Made by a program: the position numbers and the translations under genes. 64,000 bases of DNA from Pseudoduganella armeniaca (GTDB lineage: Bacteria > Pseudomonadota > Gammaproteobacteria > Burkholderiales > Burkholderiaceae_D): the NCBI RefSeq assembly GCF_003028855.1, contig NZ_CP028324.1:5642001-5706000 (forward strand). The letters are read 5' to 3'. Positions within the stretch are counted from its first letter, which is position 1. Each line of letters begins with the position of its first letter. Below, piece after piece: positions 38,309 through 47,902 of the stretch. The notes below the pieces were generated by a model. It saw only the letters and a program-made list of their open reading frames with translations, ran no database searches and had not been told where the DNA came from.

Positions 38309-40396
38309 TCAATGCAGCACCGAGGCCAGCCCGCTGGCCCGTGCCGCCGCCACGGCATGATAGCCCTGGTACTGGTCGCAGCCCTGCCCGCGCAGGAATT
38401 CCAGCTGCTCGGCCGTTTCGACGCCTTCCGCGATCACCGTCATGTCCATGCTGCGCGCCATCGCGATGATGGTGCGGATCACGGTCGCATCGAAGCCGCC
38501 GGCCAGGAAGTCCTGGGCGATCTTCAGCTTGTCGATCGGGTAGTCCTTCAACTGGCCCAGGCGCGACCAGCCGGTGCCGAAGTCGTCCAGCGACAGCCGC
38601 ACGCCCAGCTGGCGCAGGCCACGCAAGGTGTCGGCCACACCGGCGCCGCCTTGCATGATGATGGCTTCCGTCAGCTCCAGCTCCAGGAAGCGCGCTGCCA
38701 GCCCCGCTTCGTCCAGCGCCGCCTGGACCTGCTGCAGCAGGTCGCGCTGCAGGAACTGGCCCAGCGACAGGTTGACGGCCACGACGACCTGGTGGCCGTC
38801 GTCGTGCCAGGCGCGCGCGTGGCGGCACGCCTCGCGCATGACCCAGTTGCCGATCGGGACCATCAGCCCGGCCTCCTCCGCCACGCCGAGGAAGCGCTCC
38901 GGCGCCAGCAGGCCCAGTTCCGGGTGGCGCCAGCGCACCAGTGCCTCGGCGCCCACCAGCGCGCCGCTGCGTACATCCAGTTCGGGCTCGAACACCAGCT
39001 CGAATTGCTGTTCGTCCAGCGCGCGGCGCAGGCCGTTCTCGAACGTGGCCCGCTCGACAATGCGCTGGTTCATCGCGGCGCTGAAGAAGCGGAAGCCGTC
39101 GCGGCCGCCCGCCTTGGCGTGGTACATGGCGACGTCGGCGTTCTGTATCAGCGTGTCGATATCGTCGCCGTCGCTGGGAAAGATGCTGACCCCGATCGAG
39201 GCCGAGATGTGCAGTTCGTGTTCACCGATCCGGTACGGCTGGCCGATGGCCTGGCGCACCGCTTCGGCCACGTGCGCCGCGTGGTCGATGCCGCCGATGT
39301 CGGCCAGGATGAGGACGAATTCGTCGCCACCCTGGCGGCTGACGGTATCGACCTTGCGCACGCATTTCAGCAGCCGTACCGCGACTTCCCGCAGCAGCGC
39401 GTCGCCGACCAGGTGACCCAGCGTGTCGTTGATCGGCTTGAAGCGGTCCAGGTCGAGGAACAGGATCGCCAGCATGCTGCCCTTGCGGCGTGCCGTCGAC
39501 AGCGCCAGCGACAGCCGGTCGAGCAGCAGCACGCGGTTCGGCAGGTCCGTCAGGAAGTCGTGCTCGGCCAGGTGGCGCGTGTGCTCCTCGTTGCGCTTGC
39601 GTTCCGTGATGTCGGACAGGATCGCCATGTAGTTGCTGACCTGGCCGCGGCCATCGCGGATCGCCGTCAGCGACAGCCAGGCCGGGAACACCTCGCCGTC
39701 GCGGCGGCGCGACCACGTCTCGCCCTGCCAGTGATCGAGCACCTCGATCTGGTTCCACACCTCGCGCAGGAACGTCTCGTCCTCGACGCCGGCGCGCGAC
39801 AGCGACAGCGGCCGGCCCAGCACCTCGCTGTCGTCGAAGCCCGTGATGCCGCCATAGGCGCGGTTGACGGAAATGATGCGGCGCTGGCTGTCCGTCAGCA
39901 GGATGGCGTCGCGGCTGTTCTCGAACACCTGGGCCGCCAGGGTCAGCGTGCGCTCGGCGTGCTTGCGCGCCGTGATGTCGACGTCCATGCAGAACACCTG
40001 CCCCAGTTCGCCCTGGAAGATCGGCAGCTTGGTCGAGCAGACCCAGTGCTCGCGGCCGTCGGCGGCGCGCACGATCCAGTCGCCGGCCGGGCCGTTGCGT
40101 CCCGTCTGCCAGACCGCTTCCAGCAGCGCGGCGTGTTCCGTCTCGCGTTCGCCGCGCGACAGCAGCTCGTCCAGCCGGCGGCCGATGGCCTGCTGCGGCG
40201 TCACGCCGCACAAGCGCGCGCAGGCCTGGTTGCAGAACCGGACGATGCCGGCCCGGTCGATGCTGCAGACGGCCACCCCGGGCATCAGCTCCAGGGCGGC
40301 GACCAGGCGCGTGATCCAGCCCAGCGCTTCCTGGGCGGGAAGGGCCGTTGGCGCGGCGAGCGCCGCGGGCGTGGGGAATTTCTCTGACTGGTCCAT
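38309..40396 (-). CDS. PAS-PAS-GGDEF-EAL protein (c-di-GMP turnover)
   Basis: A 695-residue cytoplasmic protein with two PAS domains (about residues 30-155 and 160-280), a GGDEF domain (290-450) and an EAL domain (460-695). The GGDEF active site is RQGGDEFVLILAD with the I-site RKVD five residues before it. The EAL domain keeps GAEALVRWRH, VAVNLS, ELELTEAI, SLDDFGTGW and VIAEGVET, plus the QGY motif near the end. Both synthesis and hydrolysis sites therefore look intact. The usual Lys-Ile-Asp of the EAL core is Lys-Ile-Ala. It is a single gene, signal unknown. Confidence 0.93.
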   Translation of the reverse strand: MDQSEKFPTPAALAAPTALPAQEALGWITRLVAALELMPGVAVCSIDRAGIVRFCNQACARLCGVTPQQAIGRRLDELLSRGERETEHAALLEAVWQTGRNGPAGDWIVRAADGREHWVCSTKLPIFQGELGQVFCMDVDITARKHAERTLTLAAQVFENSRDAILLTDSQRRIISVNRAYGGITGFDDSEVLGRPLSLSRAGVEDETFLREVWNQIEVLDHWQGETWSRRRDGEVFPAWLSLTAIRDGRGQVSNYMAILSDITERKRNEEHTRHLAEHDFLTDLPNRVLLLDRLSLALSTARRKGSMLAILFLDLDRFKPINDTLGHLVGDALLREVAVRLLKCVRKVDTVSRQGGDEFVLILADIGGIDHAAHVAEAVRQAIGQPYRIGEHELHISASIGVSIFPSDGDDIDTLIQNADVAMYHAKAGGRDGFRFFSAAMNQRIVERATFENGLRRALDEQQFELVFEPELDVRSGALVGAEALVRWRHPELGLLAPERFLGVAEEAGLMVPIGNWVMREACRHARAWHDDGHQVVVAVNLSLGQFLQRDLLQQVQAALDEAGLAARFLELELTEAIIMQGGAGVADTLRGLRQLGVRLSLDDFGTGWSRLGQLKDYPIDKLKIAQDFLAGGFDATVIRTIIAMARSMDMTVIAEGVETAEQLEFLRGQGCDQYQGYHAVAAARASGLASVLH

Positions 40397-40532
40397 CTGG
40401 CCATTCTTGCCGGGCCGGCCCCGCCCCGTTTGTGCGACCTCAACAGTACAAGGCGCATCGATGGCGCATTCTTGCCTTACGCCAACTGGTCGGCAGATCG
40501 GGCTCCGGCGCCCGGAACAGACCGTCGGCCGT

Positions 40533-40541
40533 TGCTATAAT
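40533..40541 (+). promoter_or_regulatory. Extended -10 promoter, leaderless start of the AraC-type gene
   Basis: TGCTATAAT (40533-40541) is a perfect extended -10 box. The expected transcription start, about seven bases on, falls on the ATG at 40548, so a leaderless mRNA is predicted. No -35 match and no ribosome site are seen. Confidence 0.5.
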
Positions 40542-40547
40542 GAAAAT

Positions 40548-41504
40548 ATGAACGCTCCTCTTGCTGCATCTCCCCGCGATGAATATGCGCGCCGCATGAC
40601 GCGCGTCCTGAACTACATCGATGCACACCTGGACCAGCCGCTGGAGCTGGCCCAGCTGGCGGACGTGGCGAATTTTTCGCGCTTCCATTTTCATCGCATT
40701 TTCCACGCCTGGATGGGCGAGACGCTGGGCGACTACTTGCGCCGCCGGCGCCTCGAGAAGGCGGCGTTCCGGCTCAGCTGCGGACCGGTGGAAAGCGTGC
40801 TGGAAACCGCGCTGGCGACCGGTTTCGGCTCGGGCGAGGCATTTGCCCGAGCCTTCAAGACGAAGTTCGGCTGCACGCCGACGGAATGGCGGCGCGATAC
40901 GCCGCAGCGCCTGGCCGCACAGGCGCCGGGCCGCCACAGCAATCCTGATCAGTTGCTCGGCAATCCGGATCAGGCAGGGCAGCCGCTCATGCGCGACGAT
41001 GATGTTTCCAACAACACTACAGGAAACCTCACCATGGAAGTCGTCATCACCGACCTGCCCGCCATTCGCGTCGCGTATTTTCGTCATATCGGTCCGTATG
41101 GACCGGGTATCACCTCGTTCTGGCGCACCGTCGTTGCACCGTGGATGCAATCGCGCGGCCTGGACGCACCGCTCTGCATCGGCATCGGCTATGACGATCC
41201 CAGCATGACGCCTGCCGACAAATGCCGCTACGATGCTTGTGTCGCCCTGCCCGAGGACTTCACCGACACCGGCGCGGCCGATGTCACCACACTGCCCGGC
41301 GGCCGCTACGCGCGCGCCGCATTCACGGGACAGCCGGCCGGCATCGCCGATGCGTGGACCTGGATGACGCGCAACTGGCTGCCGTCGAGCGGGCTGCAAT
41401 GCGACGACCGCCCATGCCTTGAAATCTTCCGGCCCGAAACGGCCGTCGATCCGGTGACCGGGGCCATGCGCTGCGACCTCTGCATTCCGGTACGCCCGCT
41501 CTGA
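40548..41504 (+). CDS. AraC family regulator with GyrI-like effector domain
   Basis: A 318-residue regulator. The N-terminal AraC DNA-binding domain (about residues 12-110) has two helix-turn-helices, LELAQLADVANFSRFHFHRIF and VLETALATGFGSGEAFARAFK. The C-terminal GyrI-like domain (~165-318; VVITDLPAIRVAYFRHIGPYG, WTWMTRNWLPSSG) usually binds small hydrophobic or cationic drugs, as in Rob/BmrR-type proteins. It stands 197 bases before the RND efflux adaptor on the same strand, so it may regulate that pump (inference). Confidence 0.92.
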   Translation: MNAPLAASPRDEYARRMTRVLNYIDAHLDQPLELAQLADVANFSRFHFHRIFHAWMGETLGDYLRRRRLEKAAFRLSCGPVESVLETALATGFGSGEAFARAFKTKFGCTPTEWRRDTPQRLAAQAPGRHSNPDQLLGNPDQAGQPLMRDDDVSNNTTGNLTMEVVITDLPAIRVAYFRHIGPYGPGITSFWRTVVAPWMQSRGLDAPLCIGIGYDDPSMTPADKCRYDACVALPEDFTDTGAADVTTLPGGRYARAAFTGQPAGIADAWTWMTRNWLPSSGLQCDDRPCLEIFRPETAVDPVTGAMRCDLCIPVRPL

Positions 41505-41700
41505 CGGGCCAACCCGGCAGCGCGTCCTTCGACGCGCGCTGGGCCTCATTACCCCATCGCTTTATCAGCTCCCACCGCAGTTCAGGCGCGCAAAAACGCG
41601 CTTCGTCGCATCCGGGTGGCTGCCGCCCTTGTCAAATCGTACAGTGCCACCATCGCACCGTCCCTTTGCCGGCAGCGGCCAACCCACTTCGAGAAAACCA

Positions 41701-42912
41701 ATGAGACACGACCCACTGCCCCTCGCCCCAACGCCCCGCCGCTGGCGCAAGCCGGTCATCGCGCTGATCGCCCTGGCCGTCGCGGGCGGCGCTTACACCG
41801 TGCTGCGCCCGCAGGCCGCGCCTGCCGCGCCCACGGCCGCCGCCGCGCAGAAGGCCGCCAAGCCCGTCGTGTACGAACTGGCCGCGACCGACGTCGCCGC
41901 CGTCGCGGTGCGACCGCTGGCGGTGCAGCTGCCGCTGTCCGGCAGCCTGGCGCCGGTCAGCCAGGCCACCGTCAAGTCGAAGGTGTCCGGCGTGGTCGAG
42001 GAATCGGCGCTGCGCGAGGGCATGGCCGTGACGGCCGGCCAGGTACTGGCGAGGGTCGACCAGGCCGACCTGCGCGCGCGCATGACGCAGCAGCAGGCCT
42101 TGCTGGACGAAGCCCAGGCGCGCCTGGCGATGGCGCAGAAGAACGAAGCCAACAGCCGCGCGCTGCTGGCGCAGAAGTACATCTCGCAGACGGCCTACGA
42201 CACCAATGCCAACGCGGTCGACCTGGCCCGCGCTTCCGTCAAGGCGGCATCGGCCCAAGTGGAGCTGGCGCGCATCGCGCTGGCCGACAGCACGATCCGC
42301 GCGCCGATGAGTGGCATCGTCAGCAAGCGCCACGTGCAGGCCGGCGAGAAGGTGGCGCCGGACATGCCGGTCTATACGATCGTCAGCCTGGCCGAGCTGA
42401 CCCTGGAAGCGCAGGTGCCGACTTCCGACATCCCGCGCATCAAGCCGGGCCAGGAAGTCAGCTTCCGCGTCGACGGCTTCGCCGGCCGCACGTTTGCCGG
42501 CAAGGTGGCACGCATCAATCCGACCACGGAGGCGGGCTCGCGCGCGATGCTGGTCTATATCTCCGTGCCGAACGACGACGGCGCGCTGCGCGGCGGCATG
42601 TTCGCCAAGGGCAGTATCGTCACGGAACGCACTGCCGCGCTGCCGCAGGTGCCGTTGGCGGCGCTGCGCGAAGAGAGCGGCCGCCACGTCGTCTACAAGG
42701 TCGCCGGCGGCAAGATCGTGGCGCAGCCGGTCACGCTGGGCCTGCGTAACGAGGACGAAGGCCTGGCCGTCGTTACGGACGGCGTGGCGCAGGGCGAGCA
42801 CGTGATCGTGTCGAAACTGGACGGCGTCAAGCCGGGTGCCAGCGTGCGCCTGCCCCCGCCAGGCGCAATGGCGCAGGATGCCAAGCCGGCCGTCAAACAG
42901 CCGCAGGGGTAA
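41701..42912 (+). CDS. RND efflux periplasmic adaptor (membrane fusion protein)
   Basis: A 403-residue HlyD/AcrA-type adaptor. A single N-terminal membrane segment (KPVIALIALAVAGGAYTVL) anchors it. Next come the lipoyl half-motif (VSGVVEESALREGMAVTAGQVLARVD), a hairpin coiled coil (about residues 120-190) and the second lipoyl half with STIRAPMSGIVSKRHVQAGEKV, then beta-barrel and membrane-proximal domains. ATG 41701 is chosen as the normal start. The pump gene follows after three bases, so the two form an operon. No outer-membrane channel gene is adjacent. Confidence 0.93.
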   Translation: MRHDPLPLAPTPRRWRKPVIALIALAVAGGAYTVLRPQAAPAAPTAAAAQKAAKPVVYELAATDVAAVAVRPLAVQLPLSGSLAPVSQATVKSKVSGVVEESALREGMAVTAGQVLARVDQADLRARMTQQQALLDEAQARLAMAQKNEANSRALLAQKYISQTAYDTNANAVDLARASVKAASAQVELARIALADSTIRAPMSGIVSKRHVQAGEKVAPDMPVYTIVSLAELTLEAQVPTSDIPRIKPGQEVSFRVDGFAGRTFAGKVARINPTTEAGSRAMLVYISVPNDDGALRGGMFAKGSIVTERTAALPQVPLAALREESGRHVVYKVAGGKIVAQPVTLGLRNEDEGLAVVTDGVAQGEHVIVSKLDGVKPGASVRLPPPGAMAQDAKPAVKQPQG

Positions 42913-42915
42913 GCC

Positions 42916-45900
42916 ATGTGGATCACGAAAATCAGTATCCGCCAGCCCGTCTTCGCGACGATGGTGATGATCGGCCTGATGGTACTGGGCCTGGCGTCCT
43001 ACCGCGGCCTGGGCGTGGAAAGCATGCCGAACGTGGAGATCCCGTTCGTCGCCATCGAGGTGGCCTATCCCGGCGCCTCGCCGGAAGCTGTCGAGACGGA
43101 CATCACCCGCCCATCGAGGACATCGTCAACACCGTGCGCGGCGTGCGCACCCTACGCGCCAACTCGTGGGAAGGCAAGGCCGGCATCTACATCGAGTTCG
43201 AGCTGTCCACCAATATGGACAAGGCGATGCAGGACATCCGCGACAAGGTCGGCATCGTGCGCCCGCGCTTCCCGAAGGAGGCCAAGGACCCGTTCATCGT
43301 GCGCGAGGAAGGCGACAACGCCCAGCCGATCGTGCGGCTGACGCTGACGTCGCCCAGCGTCGACATCCGCACCCTGTCCACCTTGGCCGACCAGGTCATC
43401 GTCAAGCGCCTGCAGGGCGTGCCGGGCGTGGGCCAGGTGCGCAGCTATGGCCAGGCCAAGCGCGAGATCCTGATCAGCCTGAAGCCGGCCGAGATGACGG
43501 CGCAGGGCGTCGGCGTCAACGAGGTGATGCGGGCAATCCAGGACACCAATGCCAATCTCCCGGCCGGCAACATCACGCGCGATGCCAGCGACCGGCTGGT
43601 GCGTGTCGAGGGCAAGCTGAAGGAGCCGCGCGAGTTCAACAAGATCATCGTCGCGCGCCGCGCCAATGGCCCGGTGTACCTGGAGCAGGTGGCCGAGGTG
43701 GTAGACGGCGAGGCGGAAGAACGCTCGCTGGCGCGCATCAACGGCAAGCGCGGCATCTCGCTGGAAGTGACCAAGGTGCAGGACTCCAACGTGGTCGAGG
43801 TGGGCGAAGGCATCAAGGCCGTCGTGGCCGACCTGGCAAAAACGCTACCGGCCGGCGTGGCGCTGGCGATTTCCGACGCCGAATCGGACCGCGTGCAGAA
43901 CCAGCTCAATAACGTCAAGCGCACCATCGTCGAAGGTGCGGTGCTGACGATGGTCATCGTGTTCTTCTTCCTGCACTCCTGGCGCTCGACCATCATCACG
44001 GGCCTGACCCTGCCGATCTCCGTGCTGGCCAGCTTCATCGCGATGAAGGCGTTCGGCTTCACCTTGAACTTCCTTACCTTGATGGCGCTGTCGCTGTGCA
44101 TCGGCCTCTTGATCGACGATGCCATCGTGGTGCGCGAGAACATCGTGCGCCACCTGGGCTTCGGCAAGAACCACCGCAAGGCGGCCGAAGACGGCACCAA
44201 CGAGATCGGCGTGGCCGTGATGGCGACGACGTTCGCCATCGTCGCGGTGTTCGTGCCGGTCGCTTTCATGGACGGCATCATCGGCCGCTTCTTCCTGCAG
44301 TTCGGCATCACCGTCACGGTGGCCGTGCTGGTGTCGCTGTTCGTCAGCTTCACGCTCGACCCGATGCTGTCGTCGGTCTGGCACGATCCGGTCAAGGACC
44401 GCTTCAAGTACCTGCCGTGGCTGGGCCGCCTGATGGAAACCATCGAGCACGGCATCGACAAGGTGCACGTCTGGTACGGCAAGGTGCTGGCCGTGGCGCT
44501 AAACTGGCGCAAGACCACGCTGGCACTGACGCTGGCGATCTTCGTGGGCAGCCTGATGATGGTGCCGAAGATCGGCGGCGAGATGTTCCCCGAGACGGAC
44601 CGCGGCTGGATCGACATGCAGTTCAAGGTGCCGGTCGGCTCCAGCCTGGAATACAACGCCAGCAAGGTGGCGCAGGTGGAAGCGGCGCTGCGCGAGTTCC
44701 CGGAAGTGGACACGGTGTTCAGCAATATCGGCGCGGCCGAGGGCCGGCACATCTCGTACGTCAACGTCAAGCTGACGGACGTGCACAAGACCCACCGCCG
44801 CCCGCAGAAGGAACTGGAGAAGGCCATTCGCGCCCGCCTGGCGACGATCCCAGGCATCACGCCGTCGGTGGGCCAGAAGCCCATCTTCATCGCCATCCTG
44901 GGCACCGACGAGGCCAAGCTGGACAAGGTGGCGCACCAGCTGATGGACAAGATGAAGACCATCAAGGGCGTGGCCGACCTGGAGTACAGCCAGGAAGGCG
45001 CCAACCCATCGACCTCGATCCGCATCAACAACGAGCTGGCCAGCGACCTGGGCCTGACCACGCAGCAGATCGGCGCCGCGCTGCGGCCGTTCGTGGCGGG
45101 CGAGACGGTCAGCTACTGGCTGGCGCCGGACGGCCAGAACTACGACGTCAACGTGCAACTGCCGAAAGTGGGCCGCCAGCGCGTGGCCGACCTGGCCGAC
45201 CTGTCGCTCGCCTCGAACAAGCCGGGCCCGGACGGGCGGCCGCTGATGGTGCCGCTGCGCCAGGTGGTGGAGTTCGTGCCGTCGTACAGCCCGCAGGTAC
45301 TGAAGCGCCAGGCGCTGATGCGGCGCGTGGCCGTGATGGCGGGCGTCGAGGGCCGCCCTGGCGGCGACGTGGACGCGGACGTGAAGAAGGCGATGGACTC
45401 GATCGAGATGCCGGCCGGCGTGCGCTTCGACGTGGGCGGCCAGGCCAAGCAGATGCAGGAAACGCTGACCAGCGCCATGATCGCACTGGGCATCGCCGTG
45501 GTCTTCATCTACCTGGTGCTGGCCTCGCAGTTCGGCAGCTTCCTGCAGCCGGTGGCGATCATGATGTCGCTGCCGCTGTCGCTGATCGGCGTGCTGGCCG
45601 CGCTGCTGGTGACCGGATCGACCTTGAACATCTTCTCCGTCATCGGCGTCATCATGCTGATGGGCTTGGTGACGAAGAACGCGATCCTGCTGGTGGACTT
45701 CACCAATCACGGCCAGCGTGACGGCCTGCCCCAGCGCGACGCCATCATGGCGGCCGGCCAGGTGCGCCTGCGGCCGATCCTGATGACGACCCTGGCGATG
45801 ATCTTCGGGATGCTGCCGATGGCGATCGGCATGGGTGAAGGCGGTGAGACGCAGGCGCCGATGGGCCGCGCGGTGATCGGTGGGGTGATCACCTCGACCT

Positions 45901-46025
45901 TGCTGACCTTGGTCGTGGTGCCGGTCGCCTACACGTATCTCGACAACCTGGGCAAGCGCGCCAAACGCTGGTTCGCGGCGCCGGAAGAGAAGCCGGCGGT
46001 AGTCGCGGTGGCGGATGCCGCGTAA
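42916..46025 (+). pseudogene. RND efflux pump permease, single-base frameshift near the N-terminus
   Basis: The gene encodes a ~1036-residue HAE/MdtB-like RND transporter with 12 membrane helices and two periplasmic porter domains. The first 64 codons (MWITKISIRQPVFATMV...VETDITRP) are in one frame. The rest, starting IEDIVNTVRGVRTLRANSWE, is in another. Inserting one base at 43108-43113 (CCCGCCC-ATCGAGG) restores a perfect family sequence. Helix 4 motifs around LCIGLLIDDAIVVREN carry the proton-relay Asp pair, and the C-terminal half is complete. As written the pump cannot be made; either a real null mutation or a sequence error. Confidence 0.85.
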
Positions 46026-46041
46026 CGGTCAGTGAACCCAT

Positions 46042-46094
46042 GGGGTCAGGCACCTGTCTGCGAGTCGAAGACTCGCAGACAGGTGCCTGACCCC
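46042..46094. repeat. Large perfect palindrome (25-bp arms, 3-base loop)
   Basis: Arms at 46042-46066 and 46070-46094 are exact complements, starting GGGGTCAGGCACCTGTCTGC. The core GTCAGGCACCTGT nearly equals that at 13067-13117. It lies between the convergent stops of the RND pump and the small basic gene. No U-run follows, so it is a dispersed repeat more than a standard terminator. Confidence 0.85.
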
Positions 46095-46107
46095 GGTGTC
46101 TCGGCCG

Positions 46108-46314
46108 CTATGACTGCTCGTTCTCCACGTCGGCGCTCTCTTCTACCGAATCCGCTTCGCCCACCTCCTCTGCCTCGTCCGTCTGCTCGGCAGAAGACGC
46201 TTCCCCCGCAGGCCGCGACTTCGCCTCCTGCTTGCGCCGGGCCTTTTCCTCGGCCTTGCGTTTCTTTTCCAGCTCTCGTTGCCGCTTCTCGTACGAGAAA
46301 TTCGTTTTTGCCAT
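46108..46314 (-). CDS. Small charged protein, conserved-type, unknown function
   Basis: A 68-residue soluble protein. Residues 1-35 are Lys/Arg-rich and helical (SYEKRQRELEKKRKAEEKAR), and residues 36-68 are Glu/Asp/Ser-rich (DEAEEVGEADSVEES), so it is a bipartite basic-acidic polypeptide, probably disordered or coiled-coil. AAAGGAGG lies 7 bases before ATG 46314, one of the best ribosome sites in the window, so it is translated. Similar small Lys-rich proteins are seen next to recombinase genes in Betaproteobacteria, but no function is known. Confidence 0.75.
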   Translation of the reverse strand: MAKTNFSYEKRQRELEKKRKAEEKARRKQEAKSRPAGEASSAEQTDEAEEVGEADSVEESADVENEQS

Positions 46315-46366
46315 GGCGTACCTCCTTTGCGGTCATTATGCCGTAGCTCCAGCATCGCAGAATTTT

Positions 46367-47266
46367 TTATCCGCGCGGATGATGTACCGCATGCAACTGC
46401 TTAAGCCGCTCGCGCGCCACATGCGTGTAGATTTGCGTGGTCGAGATGTCCGAATGTCCGAGCAAAAGCTGGACCACGCGCAGGTCGGCGCCATGGTTGA
46501 GCAGGTGCGTGGCGAACGCGTGCCGCAAGGTATGCGGCGACAGCGGCGCCGTGATGCCGGCGCGCGCCGCATGCTTCTTGACAATGACCCAGAACATCTG
46601 CCGCGTCATCGCCCCGCCCCGCGCCGTGACGAACAGGGCGTCGTCCTGCTGGCCATTGAGGATGACGCCGCGCGCCTGGCGCAGGTAGCGCTCCAGCCAC
46701 GCGCGCGCCTGGGCGCCGAACGGCACCAGCCGCGTCTTGCTGCCCTTGCCCGTGATGCGCAGCACGCCCTCGTTCAGCCCCAGTTCAGTGAGCTTCAGTG
46801 CCACCAGTTCCGATACGCGCAGGCCGCTCGCGTACATCAGCTCCAGCATGGTGCGGTCGCGCACGCCCAGCGGTTCGCGCTCATCCGGCGCGGCCAGCAG
46901 CGCCTCGACCTGCTGCTCGGAGAGCGTATGGACAAAGCGCGCGGGCTGCTTGGCCGACGAGACTTTCAGGCACGGGTCTTGCGATATCCGGTTCTGCCGC
47001 AAGGCCTGCTGGTAGAAGCGCTTGAGCACCGACAGGCGGCGGTTCGACGTGGTGGCCTTGGTGTCGTCATGGCGCGCCGCGAAGTAGGCGTCGACGTCGG
47101 TCCGCGTCACGGCCAGCAGCGACTTGCCGGCCTGCGTCACGTCCAGCCACTGCGCGAACGCGCGCATGTCGCGGCGGTAGGCGTCCAGCGAATTCTTCGA
47201 CAGCCCGTCTTCCAGCCACAGGGCGTCGCAGAACGCGTCGATCAGAGCAGCGTCGTCTGCTGCCAT
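46367..47266 (-). CDS. xerD: Site-specific tyrosine recombinase XerD
   Basis: XerD with XerC resolves chromosome dimers at dif. The 299-residue protein has the N-terminal SAM-like core-binding domain (IDAFCDALWLEDGLSKNSL, RRLSVLKRFYQQAL) and the catalytic domain. Catalytic residues are Arg in YASGLRVSEL, Lys in ITGKGSKTR, the SPHTLRHAFATHLL His-x2-Arg pair, His of LLGHSDISTT and Tyr in QIYTHVARERL. Length and motifs fit XerD better than XerC or phage integrases. Its start overlaps ogt by 25 bases. Confidence 0.95.
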   Translation of the reverse strand: MAADDAALIDAFCDALWLEDGLSKNSLDAYRRDMRAFAQWLDVTQAGKSLLAVTRTDVDAYFAARHDDTKATTSNRRLSVLKRFYQQALRQNRISQDPCLKVSSAKQPARFVHTLSEQQVEALLAAPDEREPLGVRDRTMLELMYASGLRVSELVALKLTELGLNEGVLRITGKGSKTRLVPFGAQARAWLERYLRQARGVILNGQQDDALFVTARGGAMTRQMFWVIVKKHAARAGITAPLSPHTLRHAFATHLLNHGADLRVVQLLLGHSDISTTQIYTHVARERLKQLHAVHHPRG

Positions 47267-47766
47267 GCGTACTCGCGCAGTCCTTCGTGCGCCAGCAGCC
47301 AGCGCTTGACGTTCAGGGTGAAACCGTTACGGTCGTCGCTGCCGGCGAAACCGCCCAGGCCCTGGGCACCCGTCACGCGATGGCACGGCACCACCAGCGG
47401 GAAGTAATTGGCGCCGCAAGCCTGCCCTACCGCGCGCGGCATCGAGCCGACGTGTTTCGCCACTTCGCCATAGGTGCGGACCTCGCCGCGTGGGATCGCG
47501 CTGATGGTTGCCCACACCTTGCGCTGGAATTCGCTGCCCACCTGCGCCAGCGGCAGGTCGAAGCGGAAATCCGGATCGTCGCAGTAGCGCAGCACCTGGG
47601 CCGCTGCCTGCTCGGCCACGCCGTCCTGCGGCGCCTTCTCGTCGAAACTGGGCGGCAGGTAGACCAGCTCGGTGATGACGGCCCCGCCGGTGCGGATGCC
47701 GAGGGCGCCGAATGGCGTGGGGACGATGGCGGCAAACAGCTCGCTTGCCTGTTGTGTTTTAGTCAC
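47242..47766 (-). CDS. ogt: Methylated-DNA--protein-cysteine methyltransferase
   Basis: Repairs O6-methylguanine by transfer to its own cysteine. The 174-residue protein has the N-terminal RNase H-like domain and the C-terminal DNA-binding domain with RTYGEVAKHVGS, the recognition helix (RAVGQACGAN) and active site VVPCHRVTG. GTG 47766 is chosen over an ATG ten codons earlier because GGGAG lies 7 bases upstream. It overlaps the start of xerD by 25 bases, so both are read from one message. Confidence 0.94.
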   Translation of the reverse strand: MTKTQQASELFAAIVPTPFGALGIRTGGAVITELVYLPPSFDEKAPQDGVAEQAAAQVLRYCDDPDFRFDLPLAQVGSEFQRKVWATISAIPRGEVRTYGEVAKHVGSMPRAVGQACGANYFPLVVPCHRVTGAQGLGGFAGSDDRNGFTLNVKRWLLAHEGLREYAWQQTTLL

Positions 47767-47840
47767 GTTTGAACTCCCTGCTGCTGTGGCGGACATGCTA
47801 CACGATCGCCTTGCCGCCGGCCAGATTGAAGCTGTAGGGA

Positions 47841-47902
47841 CGAAAAAGAACGCATCCTCAGGTGCGTAGGATCGAAAAAAAACGCACCCTCAGGTGCGTT
47901 TT
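47841..47902. terminator. Tandemly duplicated terminator-like unit
   Basis: A 27-base unit CGAAAA-GAACGCA-CCTCAGGTGCGT occurs at 47841-47867 and, with two changes, at 47873-47899, a 32-base period. The second copy is a perfect hairpin (AAAACGCACC 47879-47888, loop CTCA, GGTGCGTTTT 47893-47902) with A-rich and T-rich ends, acting as a terminator in either direction. The first copy has a mismatch in the stem. Confidence 0.7.
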
